A DNA stretch of 64,000 nucleotides from JBDZVM01 sp040255675 (lineage in GTDB: Bacteria > Actinomycetota > Actinomycetes > Acidothermales > Acidothermaceae). Position numbers and translations under genes: made by a program. Where the stretch lies: the NCBI GenBank assembly GCA_040255675.1, contig JBDZVM010000007.1, positions 1 through 64,000 on the forward strand, given 5' to 3'. Under the pieces are notes generated by a model. That model saw nothing but the letters and a program-made list of their open reading frames with translations. It ran no database searches and was not told where the DNA came from. This document shows, in pieces, positions 1 to 8,450 of the stretch. Position 1 is the first letter of the stretch, and each line of letters starts with the position of its first letter.

Positions 1-137
1 CCGATCGACATCACGGTGGCCCCGGCAAGCGCGGCGAGCGTGCCAAGCGCGGTGGCAAAAGCGGTGAGAGCGATCCGAAGAGTGTCGGACCTGCCACCCA
101 CGAGCGCGATTCGAGCAATCCGGACGACGGCTGTCAC
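1..137 (-). CDS. FtsX-like ABC transporter permease, N-terminus only (partial at window edge)
   Basis: Reading leftwards from a GTG at 137, the frame stays open to base 1 and encodes about 45 residues: a short basic start (MTAVVRIARIAL), then a hydrophobic stretch rich in Ala, Leu and Thr that looks like a first membrane segment. The GTG overlaps the TGA stop of the upstream ATPase gene (GTGA), the usual coupling of ATPase and permease in MacB/LolCDE-like exporters. The ATPase is of that class, so an FtsX-type permease with a large extracytoplasmic loop is expected. The family call is therefore inferred mainly from context, because only the first membrane segment is inside the window. Confidence 0.6.
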   Translation of the reverse strand, partial: MTAVVRIARIALVGGRSDTLRIALTAFATALGTLAALAGATVMSI

Positions 138-826
138 GCCGCGCCGTCCGTTCTCATAGTTTCTGTCGGCGGGTCGAGCTGGCCGTCACGCATGACGACC
201 TCGCGATCGGCATACGCGGCCACTGTCGCGTCGTGCGTGACGAGGACGACCGCTGTTTCGTCGTCGCGGGCGATGCGGACGATTTCGCTGAGTACCGCCT
301 CGCTGGTCAGCGAATCGAGGGCACCGGTTGGCTCGTCGGCGAACAACACCCTGGGCGATGTCACCATCGCGCGCGCGAGCGCGATCCGCTGCTGCTGACC
401 TCCGGATACTTGACCGGGCCGTTTGCCCGCGACCTCGGCGACCCCAAACCGGCCGAGCAGGTCATGTGCCGCGGCAAAAGCCTCGCGCCGAGAAGTGCGC
501 GAAAGCAGTAGCGGCAGCGCGACATTTTCTTCGGCCGTGAGCTCGGGCACCAGCTGACCGAACTGGAAGACCACGCCGAACGGACCTCGGCGCAACTTCG
601 AGCGTTGCGCTTCCGCCAAATCGCCGAGCCGCGTACCGAAGACGACGTCACCCGTTTGGGGCCGCAAAATGCCTGCCAGGCAAAGCAATAGCGTCGACTT
701 TCCCGAACCCGAGGCACCCGTGATAGCGAGCAACTCTCCAGGCTCGACGTCGACGCTCACACCGCGCAGCGCGGTGGCAGTGCCGTAGGTGAATGTCAGT
801 GAACGGGCGGAAAGAACAGGCGTCAT
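134..826 (-). CDS. ABC transporter ATP-binding protein (MacB/LolD/FtsE-like)
   Basis: This 230-residue single nucleotide-binding domain is complete. The Walker A is GASGSGKST near residue 38, the Q-loop region reads FGVVFQFGQLVPELTAEENV, the signature is VSGGQQQRIALARAM near residue 140, and Walker B is VLFADEPTGALD. The FADEPTGALDS motif and the length are typical of the MacB/LolD branch, which energises FtsX-type permeases that move peptides, lipids or antibiotics out of the membrane rather than conducting import. It sits between a PadR regulator upstream (4-base overlap) and the partial permease downstream (4-base overlap), so the three form one operon, read leftwards. The substrate is unknown; export of a toxic compound or peptide under PadR control is the likely role. 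Confidence 0.9.
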   Translation of the reverse strand: MTPVLSARSLTFTYGTATALRGVSVDVEPGELLAITGASGSGKSTLLLCLAGILRPQTGDVVFGTRLGDLAEAQRSKLRRGPFGVVFQFGQLVPELTAEENVALPLLLSRTSRREAFAAAHDLLGRFGVAEVAGKRPGQVSGGQQQRIALARAMVTSPRVLFADEPTGALDSLTSEAVLSEIVRIARDDETAVVLVTHDATVAAYADREVVMRDGQLDPPTETMRTDGAA

Positions 827-1386
827 CGGCGTTCCTTCGCGACTGAGGTGGCGAGCATTTCGTCGCGCAACTGGTCAGCGCGCGCCAAAGCGGTGTCGAT
901 CCATCGCAAGTCGGCGTCGAGATGAGCGATCGCGTAATCGGCGGCAAGCACCTGCGCGAGCGGCGCTTTGCGCGCCAACTTCAGTTTGGTGAATTCACGC
1001 ATGCGTGCCATATGGGCCTGGCGCTGGCGGCGCAAATAATCCTTCGACGTCTCGCCCGTATCGTCGACGAGTAACGCCACCGCGACCTTGGTGAACAGCG
1101 CATTTGCCACGTGCGGCACAGGAGGCTCGACCTCCGCGAGCCACGCGAGCAAAGCGCGCCGTCCGGCTGAGGTCAGCGCGTACGACGTGCGGTCAGGCCC
1201 GCCGACCCGGCCACCGGCCGAGGCTTTGACGAGACCGTCGCGCGCGAGTTTGTCGAGCGCCGCGTACACCTGCCCGAAGGCGAGTGGTCGAGCCTGCGCG
1301 AACGTCGCGTCGTGGTCGCGCTTGAGGTCGTACCCGTGCCGCTCTCCTTGCGAGAGCAAGCCGAGGACGACGTGTGTCGTGGACAT
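823..1386 (-). CDS. PadR family transcriptional regulator
   Basis: The 187-residue protein has an N-terminal PadR winged helix (MSTTHVVLGLLSQGERHGYD, then residues leading to an effector-type wing with PDRTSYALTSAGRRAL near 65-80) and a C-terminal helical dimerisation region (about 95-187). PadR proteins repress nearby genes, often multidrug or peptide exporters, and are released by ligands. The stop overlaps the start of the downstream ABC ATPase by 4 bases, so it is the first gene of the exporter operon and probably autorepresses it. A perfect 7-bp inverted repeat at 1395-1413, just upstream of the ATG, is the probable operator. Confidence 0.9.
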   Translation of the reverse strand: MSTTHVVLGLLSQGERHGYDLKRDHDATFAQARPLAFGQVYAALDKLARDGLVKASAGGRVGGPDRTSYALTSAGRRALLAWLAEVEPPVPHVANALFTKVAVALLVDDTGETSKDYLRRQRQAHMARMREFTKLKLARKAPLAQVLAADYAIAHLDADLRWIDTALARADQLRDEMLATSVAKERR

Positions 1387-1394
1387 GCTGGCAA

Positions 1395-1413
1395 CTATTC
1401 ACTACATGAATAG
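1395..1413. promoter_or_regulatory. Inverted repeat, candidate PadR operator
   Basis: CTATTCA, a 5-base spacer, then TGAATAG: a perfect 7-bp dyad whose inner part approximates the ATGT-N8-ACAT style of PadR operators. It starts 9 bases upstream of the PadR gene ATG, where repressor binding would block the operon promoter. Seen directly; the function is inferred from position. Confidence 0.5.
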
Positions 1414-1467
1414 ATGCGTCAAGCGCTCCGCGAATGGAAAATCCGCGCGTCGCGCGAGACCTCGCCT

Positions 1468-2202
1468 TTACTTGCGGGGAACGCCATCGGGAATTCGCGG
1501 TTGGCCGTAATACGCGGCGGGTCCGTGCTTTCTACTGAAGTGGCGCGTTAACAGCGCGTCACCGATCGCCGACGTGTCGGCCGCGATGGCCAGTGTCTGC
1601 AACGCCATCGCGGCGACGAGCTCGAGCGCGGTCGCGTTCGTCACCGCTTCCGTTGGATCGGCACCCCACACGAAGGGCCCGTGCGATTGCACGAGCACGG
1701 CCGGCATGCGCAGCGGCTCGATGGCTAGCGACTCGATTGACTGCGCGACGACCTCGCCCGTCTGGCGCTCGTAGTCATCGCTGATCTCGTATTCGCTCAG
1801 CGGCCGGGTCACCGGGACGGGCCCGGCGAAGTGATCGGCGTGCGTCGTACCGAGGCAGGGAATCGCTCGCCCGGCTTGCGCCCACGCCGAAGCGCAACGC
1901 GAGTGGGTGTGGACGATCGCGCCGATACCGGCGAGCTTTTGATACAAGACGAGGTGCGTAGGCGTGTCGGACGACGGCCGCATCGATCCCTCGACTACCG
2001 CGCCGTCGCTCAACCTGACAACCACCATGTGCTCCGCGGTGGCCCTCGCGCACGAGACTCCGCTGGCCTTGATCGCCATAACGCCTCGGCCTAGGTCGAC
2101 ACCACTCGCGTTGCCGAAGGACAAATCGACCAAGCCGTTCTCGGCGAGGGCGCGATTGGCGGCAGCGACCCGCTCCCGTAGTTCGGTTAGCGGCACTGGC
2201 AC
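1468..2202 (-). CDS. araD: L-ribulose-5-phosphate 4-epimerase
   Basis: This 244-residue class II aldolase/epimerase converts L-ribulose 5-phosphate to D-xylulose 5-phosphate, the last step of bacterial arabinose catabolism. It aligns by eye throughout with E. coli AraD: LVDLSFGNASGVD, IKASGVS, the SSDTPTHLVLYQ phosphate-binding segment, the zinc ligands in IVHTHSRCASAWAQ, the THADHF motif, and the closing RKHGPAAYYGQ. The gene is divergent from the arabinose transporter/araA operon, with about 190 bp between them. The start is a GTG at 2202; a second in-frame GTG two codons later (2196) is better spaced from the GGAGG there and may be the real start. No araB kinase accompanies it in the window. 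Confidence 0.93.
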   Translation of the reverse strand: MPVPLTELRERVAAANRALAENGLVDLSFGNASGVDLGRGVMAIKASGVSCARATAEHMVVVRLSDGAVVEGSMRPSSDTPTHLVLYQKLAGIGAIVHTHSRCASAWAQAGRAIPCLGTTHADHFAGPVPVTRPLSEYEISDDYERQTGEVVAQSIESLAIEPLRMPAVLVQSHGPFVWGADPTEAVTNATALELVAAMALQTLAIAADTSAIGDALLTRHFSRKHGPAAYYGQPRIPDGVPRK

Positions 2203-2244
2203 CTCCGGCGCGGCAGCTCGTGTCTTAACGCGGTAGTTAGCCTC

Positions 2245-2272
2245 TTGACGTCAGCATACGCATGCCTACACT
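2245..2272 (+). promoter_or_regulatory. Candidate promoter with embedded palindrome (arabinose operon)
   Basis: TTGACG and TACACT are separated by 16 bases and could be a -35/-10 pair for the transporter-araA operon starting at 2392. The spacer holds the near-perfect palindrome GCATACGCATGC, and TGACGTCA overlaps the -35 box. A LacI-type repressor bound there would block both this promoter and divergent araD. Boxes are read by eye; no start site is known. Confidence 0.4.
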
Positions 2273-2391
2273 CGTTTGCAGTCCGGTGACTCGCTTCGCC
2301 GTCCGAAGCGATCCGCCTTCCTCGATCGGCACGGTCTGACTGTTTTTGTCCACTTCGAGCATCTTGCGGAATTAGGCAGAAGGGGATCCTG

Positions 2392-3480
2392 ATGAGGCGA
2401 AAAGGCTGGTCTATGGCCTGGCGAGCCGGCGCCCTGGGCGCCGTGGCGGCGTTGGCCTTAGGTGCCTGCACGAGCAGCAACAAGAGCAACAACAACTCGA
2501 CCTCGGGCGCGCCCAACACGGGCTCGACCTCGCAGACCGTCGCGGCCGCGAACGTTCCGACCGGTGCGCAGTTCTGCAAGGGCACGAAGATCGTGTTCTT
2601 CCCGGGTGGCACCGCCGGCGGCGGTTTCGAAACCGTGGTCTACAACGGCGCCAAGGCCGCCGCGGCCGAACTCGGAGCTGACGTCACCTACCAGTGGTCC
2701 GACTGGGACCCGAACAAGATGATCACTCAGTTCCAGCAGGCAATGGCCACCAAGCCCGACGGTATCGCGATCATGGGTCACCCCGGTGATTCGGCCTTCG
2801 ACCCCTTGATCCAGCAAGCCGAAAGCGACGGCATCGTCGTCACGGTAATGAACACCGAACTACCGCAAGCCGAGGCGCAGTACGCGAGCCAAGGCATGGG
2901 CTACGCCGGCGCGACCCTTTACGACGCCGGCGCGGCATTGGCCAACGAGGCGATCAAGCGCGGCAACCTGCAAAAGGGCAGCCGAGTGTTCGTCTGGGGT
3001 CTGCTGTCGCAACCGGGCCGAGGCGAGCGCACCAAGGGCATCGTCGACACGCTGAAGAAGGCGGGCATGACGGTCGACTATCTCGAGATCAGCGACGCCG
3101 CGAATGCCGACCCGTCAGCAGGTGTGCCGATCTTCACCGGGTATGTCTCTAAGCACCCTGACGTCAAGGCGATCTTCATCGACCACGGAAACCTGACCTC
3201 GACCATCCCGACCTACATGAAGGCGGCAAACCTTAAGCCGGGCTCGATCTACGCCGCCGGCTTCGACATGTCACCCGCGACTGTCCAGGGCATCCAGGAT
3301 GGCTACATCAACCTCGTAATTGACCAGCAGGAATGGTTGCAGGGCTACTTCGGCATCGAGCAACTGTGCCTGGCTCATCAGTACGGGTTCAGCGGCCTGC
3401 GGATCGACACGGGCGGCGGGTTCGTCGACAAGTCCAACATTGACAAGATCGCGCCTCTCGTGAAGCAGCAGATCCGGTGA
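2392..3480 (+). CDS. Sugar ABC transporter substrate-binding lipoprotein (probable arabinose)
   Basis: This 362-residue periplasmic-binding protein of the type I (ribose/arabinose/galactose) fold opens with a lipoprotein signal: basic start, hydrophobic run, then lipobox LGAC with the Cys near residue 25 and a Ser/Asn-rich tether. The body has the usual features of the family (IVFFPGGTAGGGFETVVYNGAKAA, IAIMGHPGDSAFDPLIQQAESDGI, GFDMSPATVQGIQDGYINLVIDQQ). It delivers a sugar to the membrane permease encoded two genes on. Its place in an operon ending in araA, divergent from araD, suggests L-arabinose or an arabino-oligosaccharide. The ATG at 2392 has a good ribosome site (AGAAGGGG) about 8 bases upstream. 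Its stop overlaps the GTG of the ATPase gene. Confidence 0.88.
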   Translation: MRRKGWSMAWRAGALGAVAALALGACTSSNKSNNNSTSGAPNTGSTSQTVAAANVPTGAQFCKGTKIVFFPGGTAGGGFETVVYNGAKAAAAELGADVTYQWSDWDPNKMITQFQQAMATKPDGIAIMGHPGDSAFDPLIQQAESDGIVVTVMNTELPQAEAQYASQGMGYAGATLYDAGAALANEAIKRGNLQKGSRVFVWGLLSQPGRGERTKGIVDTLKKAGMTVDYLEISDAANADPSAGVPIFTGYVSKHPDVKAIFIDHGNLTSTIPTYMKAANLKPGSIYAAGFDMSPATVQGIQDGYINLVIDQQEWLQGYFGIEQLCLAHQYGFSGLRIDTGGGFVDKSNIDKIAPLVKQQIR

Positions 3481-4361
3481 CGTTTCGAGAAACAGAGATG
3501 CGGGATCGGGTGGCCGACGAGCACGACGCTCGTCGGCCACCCGACTCCGACGCGGACGGCGCACAGCCTGCCGGCAGCGAAGCGGTGCTCGAATTGCGGC
3601 ACGTGTCGAAGTCTTTCGGCGGCGTTCACGCGTTGCATGACGTGAGCCTCCGCCTCGACGCGGGCCAAGTACTGGGTCTGCTCGGTGACAACGGCGCCGG
3701 AAAGTCGACGCTCATCAAAATCATCACCGGTTACCACCGCCCCGACACCGGCGAAATCCTGTTCCGCGGCCGCAAGGTCGACGACCTGACGGTACGCAAA
3801 GCGCGGGCGCTCGGAGTCGAGACCGTCTACCAGGAGCGCGCACTGGCGGAACAACAATCGCTGTGGCGCAACATCTTCATGGGTCGGCCGCTCACCCGCA
3901 TGGGCGGGGTTCTCGACGTCCGCAAAATGCGTCGGGTCACCGCCGAACTGATGCGTGAATCGATGGGATTCACGTCGGCGATCCTCACTCCCGATACGCC
4001 CGTCACCGGGTTGTCCGGCGGCGAACGTCAAGGGCTCGCGATCGTGCGGGCGCTGCACTTCGAAGCTGAACTCATCATTCTCGACGAACCGACCATGGGG
4101 CTGTCGCTGAGTGAAACCGAGAAGACTCTCGACTTCGTGCGTGACATCAAGAAAGCGGGGAAATCGGCAATCTTCATCGACCACAACCTCTTCCACGTAT
4201 ATTCGGTCGCCGACCGCATCGTGATCGTCGACCGCGGCACCATTGCGGGCGAGTTCCCCACCAGTCGCTATTCCTTGGACGAACTCACCTCGATCATGCG
4301 GCAGGTCGCCGCGACGGGCCGATACGTCGAACCCGAACGCGCGGCCGGAGGCAGTTCGTGA
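3477..4361 (+). CDS. Sugar ABC transporter ATP-binding protein, single nucleotide-binding domain
   Basis: The product is 294 residues with one NBD: Walker A GDNGAGKST near residue 72, signature LSGGERQGLAIVRAL, Walker B LIILDEPTMGLS, and switch His in AIFIDHNL. Ribose/arabinose importers (RbsA, AraG) normally carry two fused NBDs of about 500 residues; this is the shorter single-domain form seen in the fructose importer FrcA. Two such subunits presumably dimerise. The first 30 or so residues are polar and probably disordered; a start at the ATG at 3498 is equally possible, though the GTG at 3477 overlaps the upstream stop. The LGDNGAGKSTLIKIITG and FRGRKVDDL segments fit the CUT2 sugar transporter class. 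Confidence 0.9.
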   Translation: MTFRETEMRDRVADEHDARRPPDSDADGAQPAGSEAVLELRHVSKSFGGVHALHDVSLRLDAGQVLGLLGDNGAGKSTLIKIITGYHRPDTGEILFRGRKVDDLTVRKARALGVETVYQERALAEQQSLWRNIFMGRPLTRMGGVLDVRKMRRVTAELMRESMGFTSAILTPDTPVTGLSGGERQGLAIVRALHFEAELIILDEPTMGLSLSETEKTLDFVRDIKKAGKSAIFIDHNLFHVYSVADRIVIVDRGTIAGEFPTSRYSLDELTSIMRQVAATGRYVEPERAAGGSS

Positions 4362-5371
4362 GCACTGTCGTCGAACGCACTCTGCCGCCGCGCACGCAAC
4401 CGAGGCGTTGGAAAGCCCGCGCTTTCGCGACGAGGTGGGCCTCGCAGATCGGCATCACGAGCGCATTCGTGTTGGTGTGGCTGATTTTCACGATCCTCGC
4501 GCCAGCGACTTTCTTGCACGGCCGCATCTACGCTTCCTTCGCCCAAACCGTTCCGTACTTCGGGTTGATTGCGCTCGGCCTGACGATGCTCATCGTCGCC
4601 GGCGACATCGACCTGTCCTTCTCGTCCGTTTACGCGTTAGGCATGGTCGGCTACATAGGCGTCGAACACACCACGCACAACGTCACGCTCGGCGTCTTGG
4701 CGGCGCTCGTGGTTGGCGTGCTGGCCGGCCTCGTCAACGGCTTTTTCGTCGCCGTCATCGGCATTCCCGCCCTGGTGGTCACGATCGGCACGCAATTCCT
4801 GTACCGAGGCCTCACCCTCGTGCTCGTCGACGGCAAGAGCTACACGTTGATCGAGACAACTCGCACCACCATGGCGCGGTTGCTCGTCGGCCGTTGGTTC
4901 GGCATACCGATGCAGTTCGTGTGGTTCGTCGTTTTGACCATCGGCGCCTGGTTACTCATGTACCGGCACCGCCTCGGCCAGAACGCGCACGTCATCGGCG
5001 ATAATTCGCAAGCCGCCGGGCTGATGGGTATTCCGATCATGCGCACCCGCATGATTTTGTTCGTACTTACCGGCGCCGTCGCCGCGCTTGCGGGCGTGAT
5101 GAACAGCTTTCAGGTGTTCAACTTCTACCCGGCGCAGGGGGCTGGCTACCTCTTGCCAGCGCTCGCCGCCGTTTTCGTCGGCGGCACATCGGTATTTGGT
5201 GGCCGCGGAACGATGTGGGGAACCTTCATCGGCGCGTTTTTGATCGGCGGCATCGAGGCGGGAATCGTAGCTGTCGGCATGAAGGATTTCTACACTCAGC
5301 TGATTTACGGGGCCATCATCCTGGGCGCGATCACAGTACACGCCCTACTGCAACGAAGGTTCGTCAGATGA
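4358..5371 (+). CDS. Sugar ABC transporter permease (CUT2/BPD_transp_2 family)
   Basis: A 337-residue membrane protein with eight to ten hydrophobic segments. It carries the hallmark LTMLIVAGDIDLSFSSVYALGMVG and AVFVGGTSVFGGRGTMWGTFIGAFLIGGIEAG motifs of ribose/xylose/arabinose-type permeases. It forms the membrane channel of the importer, probably as a homodimer. The GTG at 4358 overlaps the ATPase stop (GTGA) and its own stop overlaps the araA start, so binding protein, ATPase, permease and araA are one tightly coupled transcript. Arabinose is the inferred substrate. Confidence 0.9.
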   Translation: MSTVVERTLPPRTQPRRWKARAFATRWASQIGITSAFVLVWLIFTILAPATFLHGRIYASFAQTVPYFGLIALGLTMLIVAGDIDLSFSSVYALGMVGYIGVEHTTHNVTLGVLAALVVGVLAGLVNGFFVAVIGIPALVVTIGTQFLYRGLTLVLVDGKSYTLIETTRTTMARLLVGRWFGIPMQFVWFVVLTIGAWLLMYRHRLGQNAHVIGDNSQAAGLMGIPIMRTRMILFVLTGAVAALAGVMNSFQVFNFYPAQGAGYLLPALAAVFVGGTSVFGGRGTMWGTFIGAFLIGGIEAGIVAVGMKDFYTQLIYGAIILGAITVHALLQRRFVR

Positions 5372-6858
5372 CCGCGGAGCTGTGGTTTCTCACCGGTAGC
5401 CAACACCTGTACGGCGAAGAGGTTCTGCGAAAGGTCGAGGAGCAGTCGGCTCAGATCGCCGCGCATCTCGACACCTCAGACCAGGTGCCAGTTCCGGTTC
5501 GGGCGCGCCCCGTACTGACGACCGCCGATGCCATCCGTAGGGTGTGCCTGGACGCAAACGCCGACGACCGCTGTATCGGCGTCATCACCTGGATGCACAC
5601 CTTCTCGCCGGCGAAGATGTGGATCGGCGGGCTCACGGCCTTGCAAAAGCCGCTGCTGCATTTGCATACGCAGCACAACGCGGCGTTGCCCTGGGCCGAC
5701 ATCGACATGAATTTCATGAACCTCAACCAGTCTGCCCACGGCGACCGCGAGTTCGGTTACATCGCCACCCGCATGCGCCATCGCCGAAAGGTTGTGGTCG
5801 GTCATTGGGCAGACGCCGGTGTACAGCACCGCATCGGTGTCTGGGCGCGGGCCGCACTGGGCTGGCGCGAGGCGCAACGGCTGAGCATCGCGCGTTTCGG
5901 CGACAACATGCGCGAGGTCGCCGTCACGGAGGGCGACAAGGTCGAGGCGCAAATCCGCCTCGGCTTTTCGGTGAACGGGTACGGCGTCAGCGATCTCGCC
6001 ACTCGGGTGCATCAGACAGCCGACGACGCGGTCGACGCCCTGGTGAAGGAGTACGAGCACGATTACGTCGTGGTCCCGCGGTTGCGCGAGGGTGGCGAGC
6101 GGCACGAGTCGTTGCGAGACGCGGCGCGCATCGAACTCGCGCTGCGCGACTTTCTCGACGACGTCGGAGCGATGGCGTTCACCGACACGTTCGAAGACCT
6201 CGCGACCTTGCCGCAACTGCCCGGGATCGCGGTACAACGCCTGATGGCCGACGGCTACGGCTTCGGCGCTGAGGGCGACTGGAAGACCGCGGCGCTCGTA
6301 CGTCTCGTCAAGGTTATGAGCCAAGGCCTTCCCGGCGGCACTTCGTTCATGGAGGACTACACCTATAACTTCGGCGCGGAGCATCCGCAAATCCTCGGCG
6401 CGCACATGCTCGAGGTATGTCCGTCGATCGCGTCCGAAAGGCCGACGTGCGAAATACACCCACTCTCTATAGGCGGGCGCTCCGACCCCGTGCGGCTGGT
6501 GTTCACCGCGCCACCCGGCCCGGGGCTGACGGTCGGCCTCATCGATCTGGGTACGCGGTTGCGGCTCGTGACAAACGAAGTCGACGTCGTCGCCCCGGAG
6601 GCTGAGCTACCCCGCCTTCCTGTCGCGCGAGCCGTGTGGGTGCCACGCCCCGACCTCGCGACTGCCGCTGAGGCTTGGCTGCTCGCCGGCGGGCCGCACC
6701 ACACCTGTTTCACACAAGCACTCGATATCGAAACGCTCGATGATTTCGCTGAAATTGCCGGCATTGAGCTTGTGACGATCGACGCCGACACCACCACACG
6801 CGGCTTGCGACGAGAATTGCGCTGCACCGACGCCTGCCACCACATGTCGGGTTTCTGA
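5368..6858 (+). CDS. araA: L-arabinose isomerase
   Basis: The 496-residue enzyme interconverts L-arabinose and L-ribulose, first step of the pathway; the family length is about 500. Starting at ATG 5368 gives the textbook N-terminus TAELWFLTGSQHLYGEE. The metal-binding and catalytic segments are visible: the HMLEVCPSI stretch with its His and upstream FMEDYTYNFGAEHPQILGAH supplying Glu and His ligands, and ECEI-like CEIHPLSIGGRSDPVRLVF. A longer frame extends upstream to 5215 but runs inside the permease gene, so it is not used. It ends the arabinose operon and faces the LacI-type regulator gene tail to tail. Confidence 0.95.
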   Translation: MTAELWFLTGSQHLYGEEVLRKVEEQSAQIAAHLDTSDQVPVPVRARPVLTTADAIRRVCLDANADDRCIGVITWMHTFSPAKMWIGGLTALQKPLLHLHTQHNAALPWADIDMNFMNLNQSAHGDREFGYIATRMRHRRKVVVGHWADAGVQHRIGVWARAALGWREAQRLSIARFGDNMREVAVTEGDKVEAQIRLGFSVNGYGVSDLATRVHQTADDAVDALVKEYEHDYVVVPRLREGGERHESLRDAARIELALRDFLDDVGAMAFTDTFEDLATLPQLPGIAVQRLMADGYGFGAEGDWKTAALVRLVKVMSQGLPGGTSFMEDYTYNFGAEHPQILGAHMLEVCPSIASERPTCEIHPLSIGGRSDPVRLVFTAPPGPGLTVGLIDLGTRLRLVTNEVDVVAPEAELPRLPVARAVWVPRPDLATAAEAWLLAGGPHHTCFTQALDIETLDDFAEIAGIELVTIDADTTTRGLRRELRCTDACHHMSGF

Positions 6859-6937
6859 CGGCGCCGCGCCCCTCCACGAGCTGGCGGACGCGCTGCCGCC
6901 GCGCGCCACCGACGTCGCGGCCTCTTCATCGCCGGTG

Positions 6938-7954
6938 CTACATCGGTACGTTCGCCGGCGGGCCGGACGAATCTCGGACCACCAAGCGAGGTTGCAACAC
7001 CGTCGTAGTTTTCTGTCCCGTGCCGTCGGGTTCGTCAAGCGCGAGCATGAGCGCCTGCTCGACCATCTCTCGCACCGGCATGCGTACCGTCGTCAAAGCC
7101 GGAACAGTGAACGCCGCGAATGGGATGTCGTCGAATCCGGCGACGGAAAGCTGATCGGGCACGCGCAAACCTCGTCGGTGCGCCGCGTGCAACAGGCCAA
7201 TAGCGAGGACGTCGGTCGCGGCGACGACCGCGGTGGGTGGCTCGGGGAGCGCCAGGAGTCGTTCGAGAGCGGCGACGCCACTCGCGGGGTCGTTCGTGTC
7301 GCGCTGGATGTAGCCTTCGCGCAACGGTTCGGGCCGCTTCGCGAGACAGTGCACGAATGCCTCTTCGCGTTCTTTGATATCGCCGAGTTGGCGCCCGCCG
7401 ACGAACGCGATACGCCGATGACCTAGCCCGGTGAGATGGCTGACAACCGCTTGAATGCCGGCTCGGTTGTCGACTCCGACCGACGCCACGCCGCTTGTCA
7501 CGGTGCCTTGCCACAGCGTGACGACCGGCACGTGCGCCCCGGCGAGGTCGAGAAGAAAGCGGGGTTGGTCGCCCATGTCGCCGAGCACGATGAGCGCGTC
7601 GCAGTGCCGTGCTTCGAGCACGCCCCAAAGAGTGATCGCTTCGTCTGCCCGCGCGTGCGCGTGACCGAGGACGACGTTGTAGCCGCGACGGCTGGCCGCC
7701 GTCGTTACGGCTTCGACGGCACCGCCGAAGAACGGGTCGGTGATGTCGCGGACGATAAGCCCGAGCAGCATCGTGCTCGCGCCGCGCAGGCCCCGCGCGA
7801 GCGGGTTAGGCCGATAGCCGAGCGCTGCCGCGGTGGCGAGCACCCGCTCACGAGTCTCTTCCGGAATAGGGATGACGGTCGTGGTGTGATTCAAGATTCG
7901 CGAGACGGTGCTTTGCGAAAGATTGGTCGCCTTGGCGATATCGCGCATCGTCAC
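6938..7954 (-). CDS. LacI family transcriptional regulator (probable arabinose cluster repressor)
   Basis: From a GTG at 7954 this is 338 residues, the usual LacI length. The helix-turn-helix is TMRDIAKATNLSQSTVSRILNH, the hinge helix PNPLARGLR, and the rest a periplasmic-binding-protein-like sensor domain (GLIVRDITDPFF, GVDNRAGIQAVVSHLTGLGHRRIAFVGG, VAATDVLAIGLLHA, SVAGFDDIPFAAFTVPALTTVRMP). The frame is open further upstream to 8104 but those 50 residues are basic and atypical; a start at ATG 7948 is an alternative. The gene lies tail to tail with araA, and its ligand is probably arabinose or a derivative. Its operators are likely in the araD/transporter divergent region. Confidence 0.88.
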   Translation of the reverse strand: MTMRDIAKATNLSQSTVSRILNHTTTVIPIPEETRERVLATAAALGYRPNPLARGLRGASTMLLGLIVRDITDPFFGGAVEAVTTAASRRGYNVVLGHAHARADEAITLWGVLEARHCDALIVLGDMGDQPRFLLDLAGAHVPVVTLWQGTVTSGVASVGVDNRAGIQAVVSHLTGLGHRRIAFVGGRQLGDIKEREEAFVHCLAKRPEPLREGYIQRDTNDPASGVAALERLLALPEPPTAVVAATDVLAIGLLHAAHRRGLRVPDQLSVAGFDDIPFAAFTVPALTTVRMPVREMVEQALMLALDEPDGTGQKTTTVLQPRLVVRDSSGPPANVPM

Positions 7955-8450
7955 CGGTCGGGGCCGCGCCCGCGCCGCCGGACGGCTCTGTGCGGCCGCT
8001 GGAAGATCTTTCCGGTTCGTGCCGCCCTCGCGGTCGCGTGTCAAGAAACGGCCCTCCGAATTGCGAAGCGATTTTCCTCGCCTGCATACGTTCACCGTCA
8101 ACAATACTCGCTCGCGAACGGTTTAGTGCCGACACAAGCTACGATCCCGCGAAACGACCCCGCTCGGCCTTCGCAAACTCGATCACGTTCGGGCAGGTAA
8201 CGCGTCCCTTATGCACGTTGCGGATGTCACAAGGGTCAAGTTTCCTGCCCGAACGTGATCGAGTCGGCCGGCCGACGGCTAACGCCCACCCGTGACCGCG
8301 CGCCGGCGAACGGGCGGGAAAGTCTGGATGAGGCCCAACGACCCGTGTCGCCGCGACGCTTGCCCCTAAACACCGCGAAGCCGTCCGGCTGAGTTTGGTG
8401 GTCGGGCTGGCGTGCGGCCAAGCAACTTCTCGCAGTCAGGGGGCCACGAC
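7955..8450. other. Divergent intergenic region with a long inverted repeat
   Basis: About 500 bases between the divergent LacI-type regulator and GH105 genes have no convincing coding frame of their own. They should hold both promoters. The most striking content is the long inverted repeat at 8177-8264 (listed separately). Confidence 0.5.
8177..8264. repeat. Long inverted repeat, 88 nt (21-bp perfect outer arms)
   Basis: Bases 8177-8197 and 8244-8264 are perfect reverse complements (21 bp). The pairing continues inward imperfectly for another 16 bases (8198-8213 with 8228-8243, 11 of 16 matching), leaving a 14-base loop at 8214-8227. The element lies between two divergent gene starts, so it is not a simple terminator. 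It has no poly-T tail and no obvious flanking duplication. Possible identities are a palindromic interspersed element, a small structured RNA or a regulatory cruciform. Confidence 0.7.

Noticed and set aside
5215..5367. An in-frame extension of araA to 5215
   Set aside because: It lies inside the permease gene in another frame. The ATG at 5368 gives the conserved AraA start and overlaps the permease stop.
5544..6272. Long alternative frames inside araA and other genes
   Set aside because: High-GC sequence gives long open shadow frames. Arg/Ala/Pro-rich composition without motifs marks them as non-coding.
8412..8450. Upstream start for the GH105 gene
   Set aside because: It would put 13 polar residues before a clear signal peptide beginning at ATG 8451.
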